From positions 2,335,501-2,399,500 of the forward strand of contig CP070233.1 of assembly GCA_017355425.1 (NCBI GenBank): DNA of 64,000 nt. The letters run 5' to 3'. The position numbers were made by a program, and so were the translations under genes. The DNA comes from Dolichospermum sp. DET69. GTDB taxonomy: Bacteria > Cyanobacteriota > Cyanobacteriia > Cyanobacteriales > Nostocaceae. Shown piece by piece: positions 54,231 through 62,541 of the stretch. The first letter of the stretch is position 1, and every line of letters begins with the position of its first letter. A model generated the notes under the pieces. That model had not been told where the DNA came from. It saw nothing but the letters and a program-made list of their open reading frames with translations, and ran no database searches.

Positions 54231-54400
54231 TCGAACGCTTTAACTATTCACTAACGCATACCATAAACATTCTTGTGAGCAGAAAAGCTCAGTAAAGAGT
54301 CAAAAAAGAAAAATCTTTCTTTTTCTAAACGACTTTTTCCTGATTGTGCTTTCCTGCTCTTCTATTTTGATTATGGAAAAGTATATTAGTAAAGCAGTTA

Positions 54401-54733
54401 CAGCGGTTTTCGCTCTTATGAGGTACATCTTAGCCCCCTATCGAAGAGCGGGGAGGGGGTTGGGGGCTGACAGGTGTAGGTTTTTAATATTCTCTGTAAA
54501 GGCCAGACCGGGAAGACAAGGAAGGAAAGTAGACAAGGAGGATTTTATCCACAAAATACTCAATTCATGGGTTATTTTGTTACTAACTATACATTCATTT
54601 GTCCGGTTTTCCTCCCTTGTCACCTTGTCTACCTTGTCCACCAAGTCTTGTCCTCAAGACAATGTAAAAAACCTACACTTGTCAGGGGGTTGGGGGTGGG
54701 GTTCTTGTACCTCATAACACAAAGGAAGTGCTG
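54401..54733. mobile_element. TA-flanked miniature element carrying a nested second element
   Basis: The ends (TACAGCGGTTTT...GAGGTACATC and, complement, TACAGCACTTCC...GAGGTACAAG) and TA borders (54399-54400, 54734-54735) are those of the 27754-27848 family. The unit is larger because 54467-54685 has been inserted into its gggggttgggggt core. Confidence 0.75.
54467..54685. mobile_element. 219-bp miniature element nested in another, with an 11-bp flanking duplication
   Basis: Terminal inverted repeats CTGACAGGTGTAGGTTTTT (54467-54485) and, complement, CTGACAAGTGTAGGTTTTT (54667-54685). It is flanked on both sides by ggggttggggg (54456-54466 and 54686-54696), while the host element elsewhere has one copy. 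The interior has ccttgtctaccttgtccacc and its rough complement, so it folds on itself. No transposase. A lone end is at 116-134. Confidence 0.7.
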
Positions 54734-54759
54734 TATTGTAAATTTATTTAGAGGCAGTT

Positions 54760-55251
54760 ATGGCAGTTTTTGAAGGAAATTTTCTGCAAACCGAGTCTTT
54801 TCGGTTTGCATTGGTAATCGCTCGCTTTAATGATCTTGTCACCCTGAAACTAGTAGAAGGATGTAAAGATTGCTTAAAACGCCACGGTATCAATCCTGAC
54901 CCTGAAGGCGAGCAAGTAGATTATGTATGGGTTCCCGGTAGTTTTGAAGTTGCTAATGTAGCCCGTCAGTTAGCCATGTCTGGGCGTTATGATGCCATAA
55001 TTTGCCTTGGTGCAGTGATCAAAGGACAAACACCACATTTTGATTATGTATCGGCAGAAGTTTCTAAAGGCGTTGCTGCGGCTAGTTTCCAAACAGGTGT
55101 ACCTGTAATTTTTGGTATTTTGACCACAGATACCATGCAACAGGCATTAGAACGAGCCGGCATTAAGAGTAATTATGGTTGGGAATATGCCATGAATGCC
55201 ATAGAAATGGCTAGTCTCATGCGTCAATTACGCCCGAATTTAGCGAGTTAG
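54760..55251 (+). CDS. ribH: 6,7-dimethyl-8-ribityllumazine synthase
   Basis: A 163-residue lumazine synthase, the penultimate enzyme of riboflavin synthesis. It condenses 5-amino-6-ribitylamino-uracil with dihydroxybutanone phosphate. Conserved blocks are [57 protein letters not shown] with the catalytic His in [27 protein letters not shown], and [17 protein letters not shown]. It assembles as an icosahedral or pentameric shell in the cytosol. The ATG at 54760 is the standard start, and the promoter region is interrupted by the miniature elements at 54401-54733. Confidence 0.97.
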   Translation: MAVFEGNFLQTESFRFALVIARFNDLVTLKLVEGCKDCLKRHGINPDPEGEQVDYVWVPGSFEVANVARQLAMSGRYDAIICLGAVIKGQTPHFDYVSAEVSKGVAAASFQTGVPVIFGILTTDTMQQALERAGIKSNYGWEYAMNAIEMASLMRQLRPNLAS

Positions 55252-55388
55252 TCAGTTGTCAGTTGTCAGTTGTCAGTGGCAAAATTATTTCCCCCTGCAC
55301 CCTGCTCTCTACCCCCCTGAAAAAAGAATTTAATTTAGGGGTTGACAACTGAGAGTAAATCTGGAATAATAAATTTATTGGTGAAAAC

Positions 55389-55460
55389 GCGGGTGTAGCT
55401 CAGTGGTAGAGCGCAACCTTGCCAAGGTTGATGTCGTGGGTTCGAATCCCATCACCCGCT
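55389..55460 (+). tRNA. tRNA-Gly (anticodon GCC)
   Basis: A 72-nt cloverleaf. The acceptor GCGGGTG pairs with CACCCGC plus discriminator T. The D arm is GCTC-agtggta-GAGC, the anticodon arm CAACC-TTGCCAA-GGTTG with GCC at 55421-55423, and the T arm GTGGG-TTCGAAT-CCCAT. CCA is not encoded, as is usual in cyanobacteria, and would be added by the enzyme encoded at 51060-53759 with its partner. Confidence 0.97.
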
Positions 55461-55748
55461 TTTTAGTTAAAGAAAGTATATGAAAATAAGACTAACTGCT
55501 TTTCCATATCTACTAACTTAGTAGATGGAAAATATTCCAGATTCTCTTGTAGTGCAGGCATAAACAGTCTGCTAATAATACAAGGACGGGCAGGATGCCC
55601 ATCCCACAAAATTGGATAATTTTTTTGTAAAGTTCTCTTAGTAGACTTTCCGAACTATATCATTAGAAGTAATTTTAGGTTTACCCGTGCTGATTTTCAG
55701 GAAAATTGAGGAATAATGTAAAAACCGCCCAAGTTATTTAGCTCGCTT
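55461..55748. other. Intergenic, with one dispersed cgggcaggatgccca repeat
   Basis: Only an isolated copy of the gggcaggatgcccatcccaca module (55583-55606) is recognisable. No gene or clear promoter was found. Confidence 0.5.
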
Positions 55749-56156
55749 GTGCAACCTCAAAAACCAGATAAAATTGATTTAAATACGGAATATGCTTGTC
55801 CTTGTCGTCGCAAAGGACAGTTAATTCCTATTGTACTAACAGAAGCCTTCGGATGCGATCGCTGTCAGCAGATTTTTGTAGTCGAAGGAAATGGATATGT
55901 ATTAGAACAACTTACTACCACCCATCCCTATAAGCGGGCTTGGCGCTGGAAAGGTAATACTTGGCAAGTTGTTCAACCTCGCTTAGGACAAAGTTATTTA
56001 CCAATAGCACTAAGCGTTATTTTTGTGTTAGTCATTATATGGCTACCATTAGCCCTGCGGTTGGCTACGAGTTCCAGTATTCTCGCTTGGGCAATGGTAG
56101 CGATACTATTGGCAATTCTACCCGCACTAATGGTCTGGCTTACTTACAGACGATAA
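55749..56156 (+). CDS. Small membrane protein with N-terminal four-Cys zinc-ribbon-like motif
   Basis: A 135-residue protein with a GTG start. Near the N-terminus are CPCRRKG and CDRCQQIF, spaced like a zinc ribbon. Two membrane helices follow (LPIALSVIFVLVIIWLPLAL and SSSILAWAMVAILLAILPAL-like, about 80-130). It looks like a conserved cyanobacterial protein without a known role. It lies 3 bases upstream of the ProA-like gene, so both are surely co-transcribed, and a shared task is possible. The GTG start is taken because no ATG precedes the Cys motif. Confidence 0.75.
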   Translation: MQPQKPDKIDLNTEYACPCRRKGQLIPIVLTEAFGCDRCQQIFVVEGNGYVLEQLTTTHPYKRAWRWKGNTWQVVQPRLGQSYLPIALSVIFVLVIIWLPLALRLATSSSILAWAMVAILLAILPALMVWLTYRR

Positions 56157-56159
56157 CCC

Positions 56160-57425
56160 ATGATAGGTGAAGTGATTGATGATTACCCCGAACCTATGAC
56201 AAGTGCCAAACGCGCTTTTCAGGCTTCCCTGAAATTGGGAACGACTAAGGGAATAGAGAGGAGTCGCGCTGTGTTAGCAATGGCACAAGCGATAGAAAAT
56301 GATTTTGATGAAATTCTCGAAGCTAATACCCTGGATTTGGAAGCCAGTCGAGAAATGGCAGTTCCCGAATTAATTTTGGACTGGTTGAAGTTAACTCCTT
56401 CTCGGTTGGAGAATACAATCAAGATTCTTCAACGATTGGGAGAATTATCTGATCCTTTGCGACGGGTAAGAACTGCTGATTATCAACAGGAGGATTCTCA
56501 AAGTTATACTCAGTTAATGCCTTTAGGGGTAATTGCTTTTATTTATGAGGCTTTCCCGGATCTAGGGGCGATCGCTGCTGGTTTTTGTATAAAAACTGGC
56601 AATAGTATTATTCTCAAAGGGAGTACAGAATCTAGTAATTCTAATACAGCGATCGCTAACGCACTGCAAACAGCTATTACTAAAGTCGGTTTACCAGAAG
56701 GTTCTGTAGAATTAATCACCGATGAACATGGTGCTTCAATCCGAGATTTAGTCACCCAGGATCAGTATTTAAATTTAGTTATTCCCTACGGACGTTCCAG
56801 TTTGATTCAACAGGTAGTTAGACAAGCAACTTGCCCAGTTTTAAAATCAGCAATGGGCAATTGTTACCTGTACTGGTCAGTGAATAGCAGCTTAGAAATG
56901 ATCCGCTGGATGATTATGGATAGCCATGAAAGTGAACCAGATCAAGTAAATGCCATTGAAAAAGTATTAATTCATCGTCAGGCATTACCTTCTTCTTTAT
57001 CAGTGCTGTGGGGTAGTTTAAAAGAAAAAGGTTTTGAACTTAAAGGTGATGCGGAATTAGTGGCGGCATTTCCTCAATTACAATTAGCAAAGGATGAAGA
57101 ATGGGGAATACCTTATTTAACCAAAACAGTAGCTTTTAAATTAGTAGATAGTTTAGAAAGTGCGATCGCTTGGATTAATCACTATAGTAGCAGTCATGCT
57201 GACAGTATCGTTACCGAATCCTACCAAGAAAGTCGCCAATTTGCATTAGGAGTAAATAGTGCCTCTACTTACATTAATGCTTCCCCTCGCTTTTCCCGTC
57301 ATTCCTCACGGGGAGAAGCTGTATTTTTAGGAATGTCCAATCAAAAAGGACATCGCAGGGGATTTATTAGTTTGGAGACTTTAACCACTGTGAAGCACAT
57401 CATTCAGGGGAATGGACGGTTTTAG
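56160..57425 (+). CDS. Gamma-glutamyl phosphate reductase-like (ProA-type) protein lacking the catalytic Cys
   Basis: A 421-residue aldehyde dehydrogenase-fold protein of the ProA type. It has LMPLGVIAFIYEAFPDLGAI near 120, IKTGNSIILKGSTESSNSNT (NADP-binding), LITDEHGASIRDLVTQDQYL, LVIPYGRSSLIQQVV, and a C-terminal SASTYINASPRFSRHSSRGE and EAVFLGMSNQKGHRRGFISL. In true ProA the nucleophile is in an ACN.xETLLV segment. Here the matching DQVNAIEKVLIH has Val instead of Cys. The protein may be a non-catalytic paralog or act on another substrate, so I give no gene symbol. A second start at 56196 is also possible. Confidence 0.82.
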   Translation: MIGEVIDDYPEPMTSAKRAFQASLKLGTTKGIERSRAVLAMAQAIENDFDEILEANTLDLEASREMAVPELILDWLKLTPSRLENTIKILQRLGELSDPLRRVRTADYQQEDSQSYTQLMPLGVIAFIYEAFPDLGAIAAGFCIKTGNSIILKGSTESSNSNTAIANALQTAITKVGLPEGSVELITDEHGASIRDLVTQDQYLNLVIPYGRSSLIQQVVRQATCPVLKSAMGNCYLYWSVNSSLEMIRWMIMDSHESEPDQVNAIEKVLIHRQALPSSLSVLWGSLKEKGFELKGDAELVAAFPQLQLAKDEEWGIPYLTKTVAFKLVDSLESAIAWINHYSSSHADSIVTESYQESRQFALGVNSASTYINASPRFSRHSSRGEAVFLGMSNQKGHRRGFISLETLTTVKHIIQGNGRF

Positions 57426-57532
57426 TAGTGAGGAGTGAGAAGTAAAACTGTTATATATTTAAAATAGTCATTAAATATATTCAGCTATTTCTCACAGTCC
57501 GCACAATTTTATAAATAGGGAGTTTCAGTTAT

Positions 57533-58723
57533 ATGTCAAACCGACTAAAGCTTTTTCGAGAAAGAATGGCAGCTTTTGAAGGTGCAGCAAATCCATCTGA
57601 AGCAATTGAAAGCGGTTATTATGTTCACGCACCAGGAAAATTACTGGTAGATACTATTTCCGGTCGCATAGCACTACGTCCATCTTCTTCACATCTTCTT
57701 TTAGGGGGAATTGGATCTGGTAAAACAACTCAATTATTAGTTGCTTGTCAACAAATTAATGAAATAGAAGATACCCATGCAATCTATGTAGACGTTAGTT
57801 TATATACAGATATTTCTAAAATAACAAGTGGTGTTCTCACTGCGATCGCTGGATTAGAACTTGCTAAACTAATCGAAGATAGTGAAGATGAACATATTAT
57901 ACAATCTATAGATTCAATTCGTAATCTGGCAAATGGTTATACATACTACTATGATCACAATGATGACTATGATAACTACGACTCAGACTTGATCAGCAGA
58001 AAAGGTATTATTCCGAAAAAATCAGAAGGATATGGTATCAGTTTAGAGTTACTAGAACTGGTTAGCAAATTAAGTAAAGCTGCTTCTGAAAAATATGGAA
58101 ATATCGTTTTTTTATTTGATGGACTTGATAGATTAGACGATACTAAAGTCTTTATGCAGCTTGTGTATTCTGATGCAAAAGCAATATCATCTGTGGGTAT
58201 TGGTTTAGTATTAGTAGGTTCATTAACTGCAATCTATGGTAATTATCGTGATACAGTTGATAACAGTTTAGATTACTTTTGCTATCAGCCATTCTTTGAT
58301 GTAGAAAATGATTTAGAAGCTTATAATTTCTTTGAAGAAATTATTCAAACTCGCTCATCTGAAGATTTTATAGAAAAATCTGCAATTAGAGTATTGATTC
58401 TCTCTTCTGGTGGAGTTTTACGAGACTTCATTACTTTGACACAAGCATCTATTGAGGAAACATATCTGTCAGGAGAAAATCAGGTAGGACAAAAACAAGT
58501 GTTAAAGGCTGTTGATGATTTTAGTAGAAGTCAACTACTCGGAGTTTCAGATAAAGAGTTAAATATTCTTGAGCAAGTTATCAAAACTAAAACATTTATT
58601 CCTAGAACTGATGAAGATTTGAGATTACTGGTAAGAAGACTGATTTTGGAGTATCGAGAGCCAAAAATAAGTTATGCAGTTCATCCAGCAATTAAACAAA
58701 TATTAGAACAAATACCAGTTTAA
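57533..58723 (+). CDS. P-loop (AAA/STAND-like) ATPase
   Basis: A 396-residue cytosolic ATPase. Walker A is LLLGGIGSGKTTQLL near 66, and Walker B is NIVFLFDGLDRLDD near 200. A sensor-like GLVLVGSLTAIYGNYRD and a C-terminal helical, winged-helix-like region follow. A Tyr/Asp-rich insert (TYYYDHNDDYDNYDSDL) lies near 145. The family is not identified beyond the ATPase class. The next gene starts 13 bases downstream, so the two form a pair. Two-gene ATPase-plus-partner modules are frequent in bacterial defence, but no known effector domain is visible, so this is only a suggestion. Confidence 0.75.
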   Translation: MSNRLKLFRERMAAFEGAANPSEAIESGYYVHAPGKLLVDTISGRIALRPSSSHLLLGGIGSGKTTQLLVACQQINEIEDTHAIYVDVSLYTDISKITSGVLTAIAGLELAKLIEDSEDEHIIQSIDSIRNLANGYTYYYDHNDDYDNYDSDLISRKGIIPKKSEGYGISLELLELVSKLSKAASEKYGNIVFLFDGLDRLDDTKVFMQLVYSDAKAISSVGIGLVLVGSLTAIYGNYRDTVDNSLDYFCYQPFFDVENDLEAYNFFEEIIQTRSSEDFIEKSAIRVLILSSGGVLRDFITLTQASIEETYLSGENQVGQKQVLKAVDDFSRSQLLGVSDKELNILEQVIKTKTFIPRTDEDLRLLVRRLILEYREPKISYAVHPAIKQILEQIPV

Positions 58724-58736
58724 AGCTATTGTTAAA

Positions 58737-59063
58737 ATGATTAATTTACTTACATCACTTTCTATTGATGAATTTTTACAGCGAATTGGCTCACAACCAA
58801 AGGGAAATACTTGGTCAGCACTCATTACTTCAAATTTAGATAGTCAGCAATTAGTAGATGATTTACAAGAAACACTTACCATTTTTGCAGAATGTAAAGT
58901 GGGATGTTTCTCTGCAAATAATGAAGCTAATACTCTAGTAAAACAAATTATTAATGCAACTGAAGATTATTTAATTCTTGGGAACTTTAGAAATATTTCT
59001 AGTTTATTATTCTTTCATCCTAAAAATCCTCAAATCCTGAAAATCCTGATTCAGACAAATTAA
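58737..59063 (+). pseudogene. Partner gene of the ATPase, 3' end replaced by repeat array
   Basis: About 92 native residues (MINLLTSLSIDEFLQRIGSQ through LILGNFRNISSLLFF), unrecognised, with helices and an alpha/beta look. From about 59011 the frame runs into the 57-bp repeat array and adds repeat-coded residues (HPKNPQILKILIQTN) before a stop. The native C-terminus is missing and is not found after the array. The gene is therefore probably truncated, though the short chimeric product could still be made from the ATPase operon. Confidence 0.65.
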
Positions 59064-59909
59064 TATTCTTCACATCCTAAAAATCCTCAAATCCTGAAAA
59101 TCCTGATTCAGACAAATTAATATTCTTCACATCCTAAAAATCCTCAAATCCTGAAAATCCTGATTCAGACAAATTAATATTCTTCACATCCTAAAAATCC
59201 TCAAATCGGTGGAAATCCTGATTCAGACAAATTAATATTCTTGACATCCTAAAAATCCTCAAATCCTGAAAATCCTGATTCAGACAAATTAATGTTCTTG
59301 ACATCCTAAAAATCCTCAAATCCTGAAAATCCTGATTCAGACAAATTAATATTCTTCACATCCTAAAAATCCTCAAATCCTGAAAATCCTGATTCAGACA
59401 AATTAATATTCTTCACATCCTAAAAATCCTCAAATCCTGAAAATCCTGATTCAGACAAATTAATATTCTTCACATCCTAAAAATCCTCAAATCCTGAAAA
59501 TCCTGATTCAGACAAATTAATATTCTTCACATCCTAAAAATCCTCAAATCCTGAAAATCCTGATTCAGACAAATTAATGTTCTTGACATCCTGAAAATCC
59601 TCAAATCCTGAGCATCCTGATTCAGACAAATTAATATTCTTCACATCCTGAAAATCCTCAAATCCTGAAAATCCTGATTCAGACAAATTAATACTCTTCA
59701 CATCCTGAAAATCCTCAAATCCTGGAAATCCTGATTCAGACAAATTAATATTCTTCACATCCTGAAAATCCTCAAATCCTGGAAATCCTGATTCAGACAA
59801 ATTAATATTCTTCACATCCTGAAAATCCTCAAATCCTGAGCATCCTGATTCAGACAAATTCACATCCTGAAAATCCTAAAATCCTGGAAATCCTGATTCA
59901 GACAAAATT
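59011..59909 (-). repeat. GTCTGAATCAGGAT tandem array, 57-bp period, about 16 copies
   Basis: The unit on the plus strand is cacatcctaaaaatcctcaa, atcctgaaaatcctgattca, gacaaattaatattctt. The spacing is exactly 57 bp (for example 59071 to 59128). Variants include atcggtggaaatcc and ctggaaatcc. Because 57 is a multiple of three, open frames appear by construction (a 19-residue repeat ending SESGFPGFEDFQDVK on the minus strand), which I do not regard as a gene. Confidence 0.92.
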
Positions 59910-60339
59910 AATTCTCTCCTCCCAAAATCAAATCCATAGCTTCCTGAATAACCTCATCTTGATTAACAAAATCCCCCAATTCATCTGCTGTATATCTCCC
60001 TTCAAAAGCCTCCAAAGCAGCCTTTCTTAAAGCCGATTGGTAAGCATCTTGTAAAGTTTCTAATAACTCATCCTCTTGCAAATAAAAACCCTTATCCTTG
60101 GGACGTTGATTAGTGCGTTGAATTTGCTTAACAGAATTAAAAATAGAAGTTTCCCAAGACCTAGTACAACGTTTTTCAGCCCCTTGTTTAATCAAATGCA
60201 ATAACAAAATAATCCCATAACTAAAAATCTTATTTAACTTATCAGACTTACTCATTTCCTCTAACTCTTCCACCAAATCCAAAGCTTCTAAAACTTTTCC
60301 CTCATGCAATAATTCTTTTAACATTAATAACTCTTCCAT
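59908..60339 (-). CDS. DUF29-family protein, copy 1
   Basis: A 143-residue protein starting MEELLMLKELLHEGKVLEAL (ATG at 60339). An upstream in-frame start would add an unrelated 22-residue segment. Family features are LDLVEELEEMSKSDKLNKIF, YGIILLLHLIKQGAEKRCTR, SWETSIFNSVKQIQRTN, and the C-terminal EELLETLQDAYQSALRKAAL-like region (here DELLETL...). DUF29 proteins are small helical proteins, very common in cyanobacteria, with unknown function. The stop codon touches the repeat array, and a second array lies upstream, so the gene is an island between arrays. Confidence 0.8.
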   Translation of the reverse strand: MEELLMLKELLHEGKVLEALDLVEELEEMSKSDKLNKIFSYGIILLLHLIKQGAEKRCTRSWETSIFNSVKQIQRTNQRPKDKGFYLQEDELLETLQDAYQSALRKAALEAFEGRYTADELGDFVNQDEVIQEAMDLILGGEN

Positions 60340-60429
60340 ACTCCCTTTCCTCCTCTGAGTCTCTGTTGTTAAATTGGAATAAGACATACATATATTTTCT
60401 AGCATAAGCGATCGCTATCAACACAGCTT

Positions 60430-60760
60430 GACAAATTCCTATCCTGAAAATCCTAAAATCGGTGGAAATCCTGATTCAGACAAATTCCTATCCTGAAAAT
60501 CCTAAAATCGGTGGAAATCCTGATTCAGACAAATTCCTATCCTGAAAATCCTAAAATCGGTGGAAATCCTGATTCAGACAAATTCCTATCCTGAAAATCC
60601 TAAAATCCTGGACATCCTGATTCAGACAAATTCCTATCCTGAAAATCCTAAAATCCTGGACATCCTGATTCAGACAAATTCCTATCCTGAAAATCCTAAA
60701 ATCCTGGACATCCTGATTCAGACAACTTCACATCCTGAAAATCCTGATTCAGACAATTAA
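60430..60760 (-). repeat. GTCTGAATCAGGAT tandem array, 48-bp period, about 7 copies
   Basis: The plus-strand unit is aaattcctatcctgaaaatc, ctaaaatcctggacatcctg, attcagac. The spacing is 48 bp (60623 to 60671). The first three copies carry the variant cggtggaaatcc instead of ctggacatcc. The period is again a multiple of three, and a 16-residue repeat frame (60560-60760) results. Confidence 0.92.
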
Positions 60761-60790
60761 ATCTTATATAGTAGTTTACAGGTAAAAACC

Positions 60791-61225
60791 ATGAATACAC
60801 TGTACAATTCTGATTTTTATGGATGGACAAAAACACAAGCACAACTACTAAGAGAAGAAAAATGGGAAACACTAGATAAACTCAACTTAATTGAAGAGAT
60901 AGAAACATTGGGAAGACAAGAAAGAAGAGAATTAACTAATCAGTTAGCCTTGTTATTAGGACATTTATTAAAATGGCAATATCAACCAGAAAAACGTAGT
61001 AATAGTTGGTTAGCAACAATTCGAGAACAACAGACTCAAATCAACCGAATATTAGCAGATAGTCCCAGCTTAAAATCCTATTTAGAAGAAGCCTTTTTAT
61101 TAAGTTATCAAGACGGAATTAACTTAGCAGTCAAAGAAACCAACCTACCGTATGAAACCTTTCCAGAAAATTGTAATTATGCAATCACAGAAATATTAGA
61201 AACGGAATTTTTACTAGAATCATAA
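60791..61225 (+). CDS. DUF29-family protein, copy 2
   Basis: A 144-residue canonical DUF29 protein: YNSDFYGWTKTQAQLLREEK, WETLDKLNLIEEIETLGRQE, LLLGHLLKWQYQPEKRSNSW, ATIREQQTQINRILADSPSL. The YxxDFYxW start and LKWQYQPE block are the family hallmarks. Function is unknown. It lies in divergent orientation to the other DUF29 gene, with a repeat array between them. The two are different subtypes and not recent duplicates. It ends 35 bases from a convergent ATPase gene. Confidence 0.88.
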   Translation: MNTLYNSDFYGWTKTQAQLLREEKWETLDKLNLIEEIETLGRQERRELTNQLALLLGHLLKWQYQPEKRSNSWLATIREQQTQINRILADSPSLKSYLEEAFLLSYQDGINLAVKETNLPYETFPENCNYAITEILETEFLLES

Positions 61226-61260
61226 CCTTCTTCCTTCGCGCCTTTGCGTGAGAAACAAAA

Positions 61261-62343
61261 TCAACCCAACCGTTCTCTTAACCACAAAGCTAACAAAGGC
61301 ATAGCTAACCGATAACCATGTTCAGCATCATAAATTAAACCCTTGTGCTGTAAACCAATTAACGCACCTTGCAGACTTCCACCCCGTGAAAGTCCATGCT
61401 TTTGAATATACTCCTTACTCTGCGGTTTATCAGTCGGATCAATAGCCAAAGATTCTAATAAATGTACCTGATTTGCTGGTAACAACATCAACAAAGATTC
61501 ATAAATCATTGATAAATCTTTCAACAGTCCTGATATAGCCTTTTGGACATCTTCTTCCCTAATTAAACCATCTGCACAACGCGACGCAGATAACCGCCGA
61601 ATAATCGCCATACCATCGCCAGTATGTCCCTCTACAGCCTCTAGAAATAGCTGTAAGGCTTGACTATGACAGTCAAACGTGAAGCCTTCCGTATGTAAAA
61701 TTTCTCTAGCCCACAAAGCCACAACATCTTTAGATAAAGGTGCTAACTGGATAGTTTCTAGCGGATCATTAGTATCATCTGGATGTTGGCTAGACTCAGC
61801 AATAGTGGCTATTAAAACATAGCTAACATGAGGATAAGCCTTAACTTCCCGTCTAAATGTAGTTTCCCACAAACCTTGACGATCCCAAGAACGAATATGG
61901 GGAAAACTTTCTAAAATTAGCAATATGCGTTGATTTAAATCAACCGCCATTATTTCTAACAATTTTAACAAATTGGCGAAGGCTTGCCAAAGTTGTTTTT
62001 GTTCTAAAGAACGAATCAATTTGAGTTGGTTTTCAGAATTAAATTCAAAAAATTCTAATGAATTTTGATGCACCCACTTTTGAATTTTTCCTATTTCCCA
62101 GTTTTCACTAATTGCTTCTACCAATAATTGCACAAATCTTTCCGCTTCTGTAGCCCGAATACAGTCTATTTCCAACATAACTGTATTAACTTCCTGTGCT
62201 GCACCCCTAACTAAAGTCCGTCTCCCACTCCCAGGAACTCCAGTAATCAATAAATCACCATCTTTAGCAAGTATTTCAATAATGCGCTGAAATTCTCCAG
62301 AACGCCCAATTAATTGTAATGGAGTAGACAAATTCAAATTCAC
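61261..62343 (-). CDS. AAA-type ATPase with altered Walker A (Lys to Arg)
   Basis: A 360-residue protein with a GTG start. LQLIGRSGEFQRIIEILAKD leads to LLITGVPGSGRRTLVRGAAQ, where the P-loop GxxGxGK(T) has Arg in place of Lys. The Walker B-like strand is ILLILESFPHIRSWDRQG. Later come sensor-like HVSYVLIATIAESSQ and a C-terminal winged-helix-like region (LQGALIGLQHKGLIYDAEHG), as in archaeal-type ATPases of the Orc/MNS/STAND kind. ATP hydrolysis may be weak or absent. Neighbours (DUF29, Uma2) do not reveal the task. Confidence 0.75.
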   Translation of the reverse strand: MNLNLSTPLQLIGRSGEFQRIIEILAKDGDLLITGVPGSGRRTLVRGAAQEVNTVMLEIDCIRATEAERFVQLLVEAISENWEIGKIQKWVHQNSLEFFEFNSENQLKLIRSLEQKQLWQAFANLLKLLEIMAVDLNQRILLILESFPHIRSWDRQGLWETTFRREVKAYPHVSYVLIATIAESSQHPDDTNDPLETIQLAPLSKDVVALWAREILHTEGFTFDCHSQALQLFLEAVEGHTGDGMAIIRRLSASRCADGLIREEDVQKAISGLLKDLSMIYESLLMLLPANQVHLLESLAIDPTDKPQSKEYIQKHGLSRGGSLQGALIGLQHKGLIYDAEHGYRLAMPLLALWLRERLG

Positions 62344-62373
62344 TCATTTCTCACTTTTGTATTCAACAGCTAC

Positions 62374-62479
62374 TTATCGCGGTATGCACTTGAACGATAT
62401 ACATCATAAGCCCCCTCCTCGCTTGCGGGGAGGGGGTTGGGGGTGGGGTTCTTGTATCTTATTCAACCGAGAACCGCTA
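62374..62479. mobile_element. TA-type miniature element, diverged copy
   Basis: tcgcggtatgcacttgaacg and atacatcataagcccc at the left, the hairpin core cctcgcttgcggggaggggg, and gttcttgtatcttattcaac, cgagaaccgcta at the right. It matches the 27754-27848 family, with altered outermost bases. Confidence 0.65.
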
Positions 62480-62541
62480 CAATAAAGTATAAAATAAAAT
62501 CAACAGTATAATACTAATATAAGCTAAATTTGAAGGCATAT

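Noticed and set aside
59534-59863. A 109-residue protein of 19-residue repeats on the minus strand
   Set aside because: It is produced by the 57-bp non-coding array. The same DNA is part of a family found in intergenic regions in other periods, and there is no ribosome binding site or conserved ends.
60560-60760. A 66-residue repetitive protein on the plus strand
   Set aside because: It is an artefact of the 48-bp repeat period, with the same arguments as for the 57-bp array.
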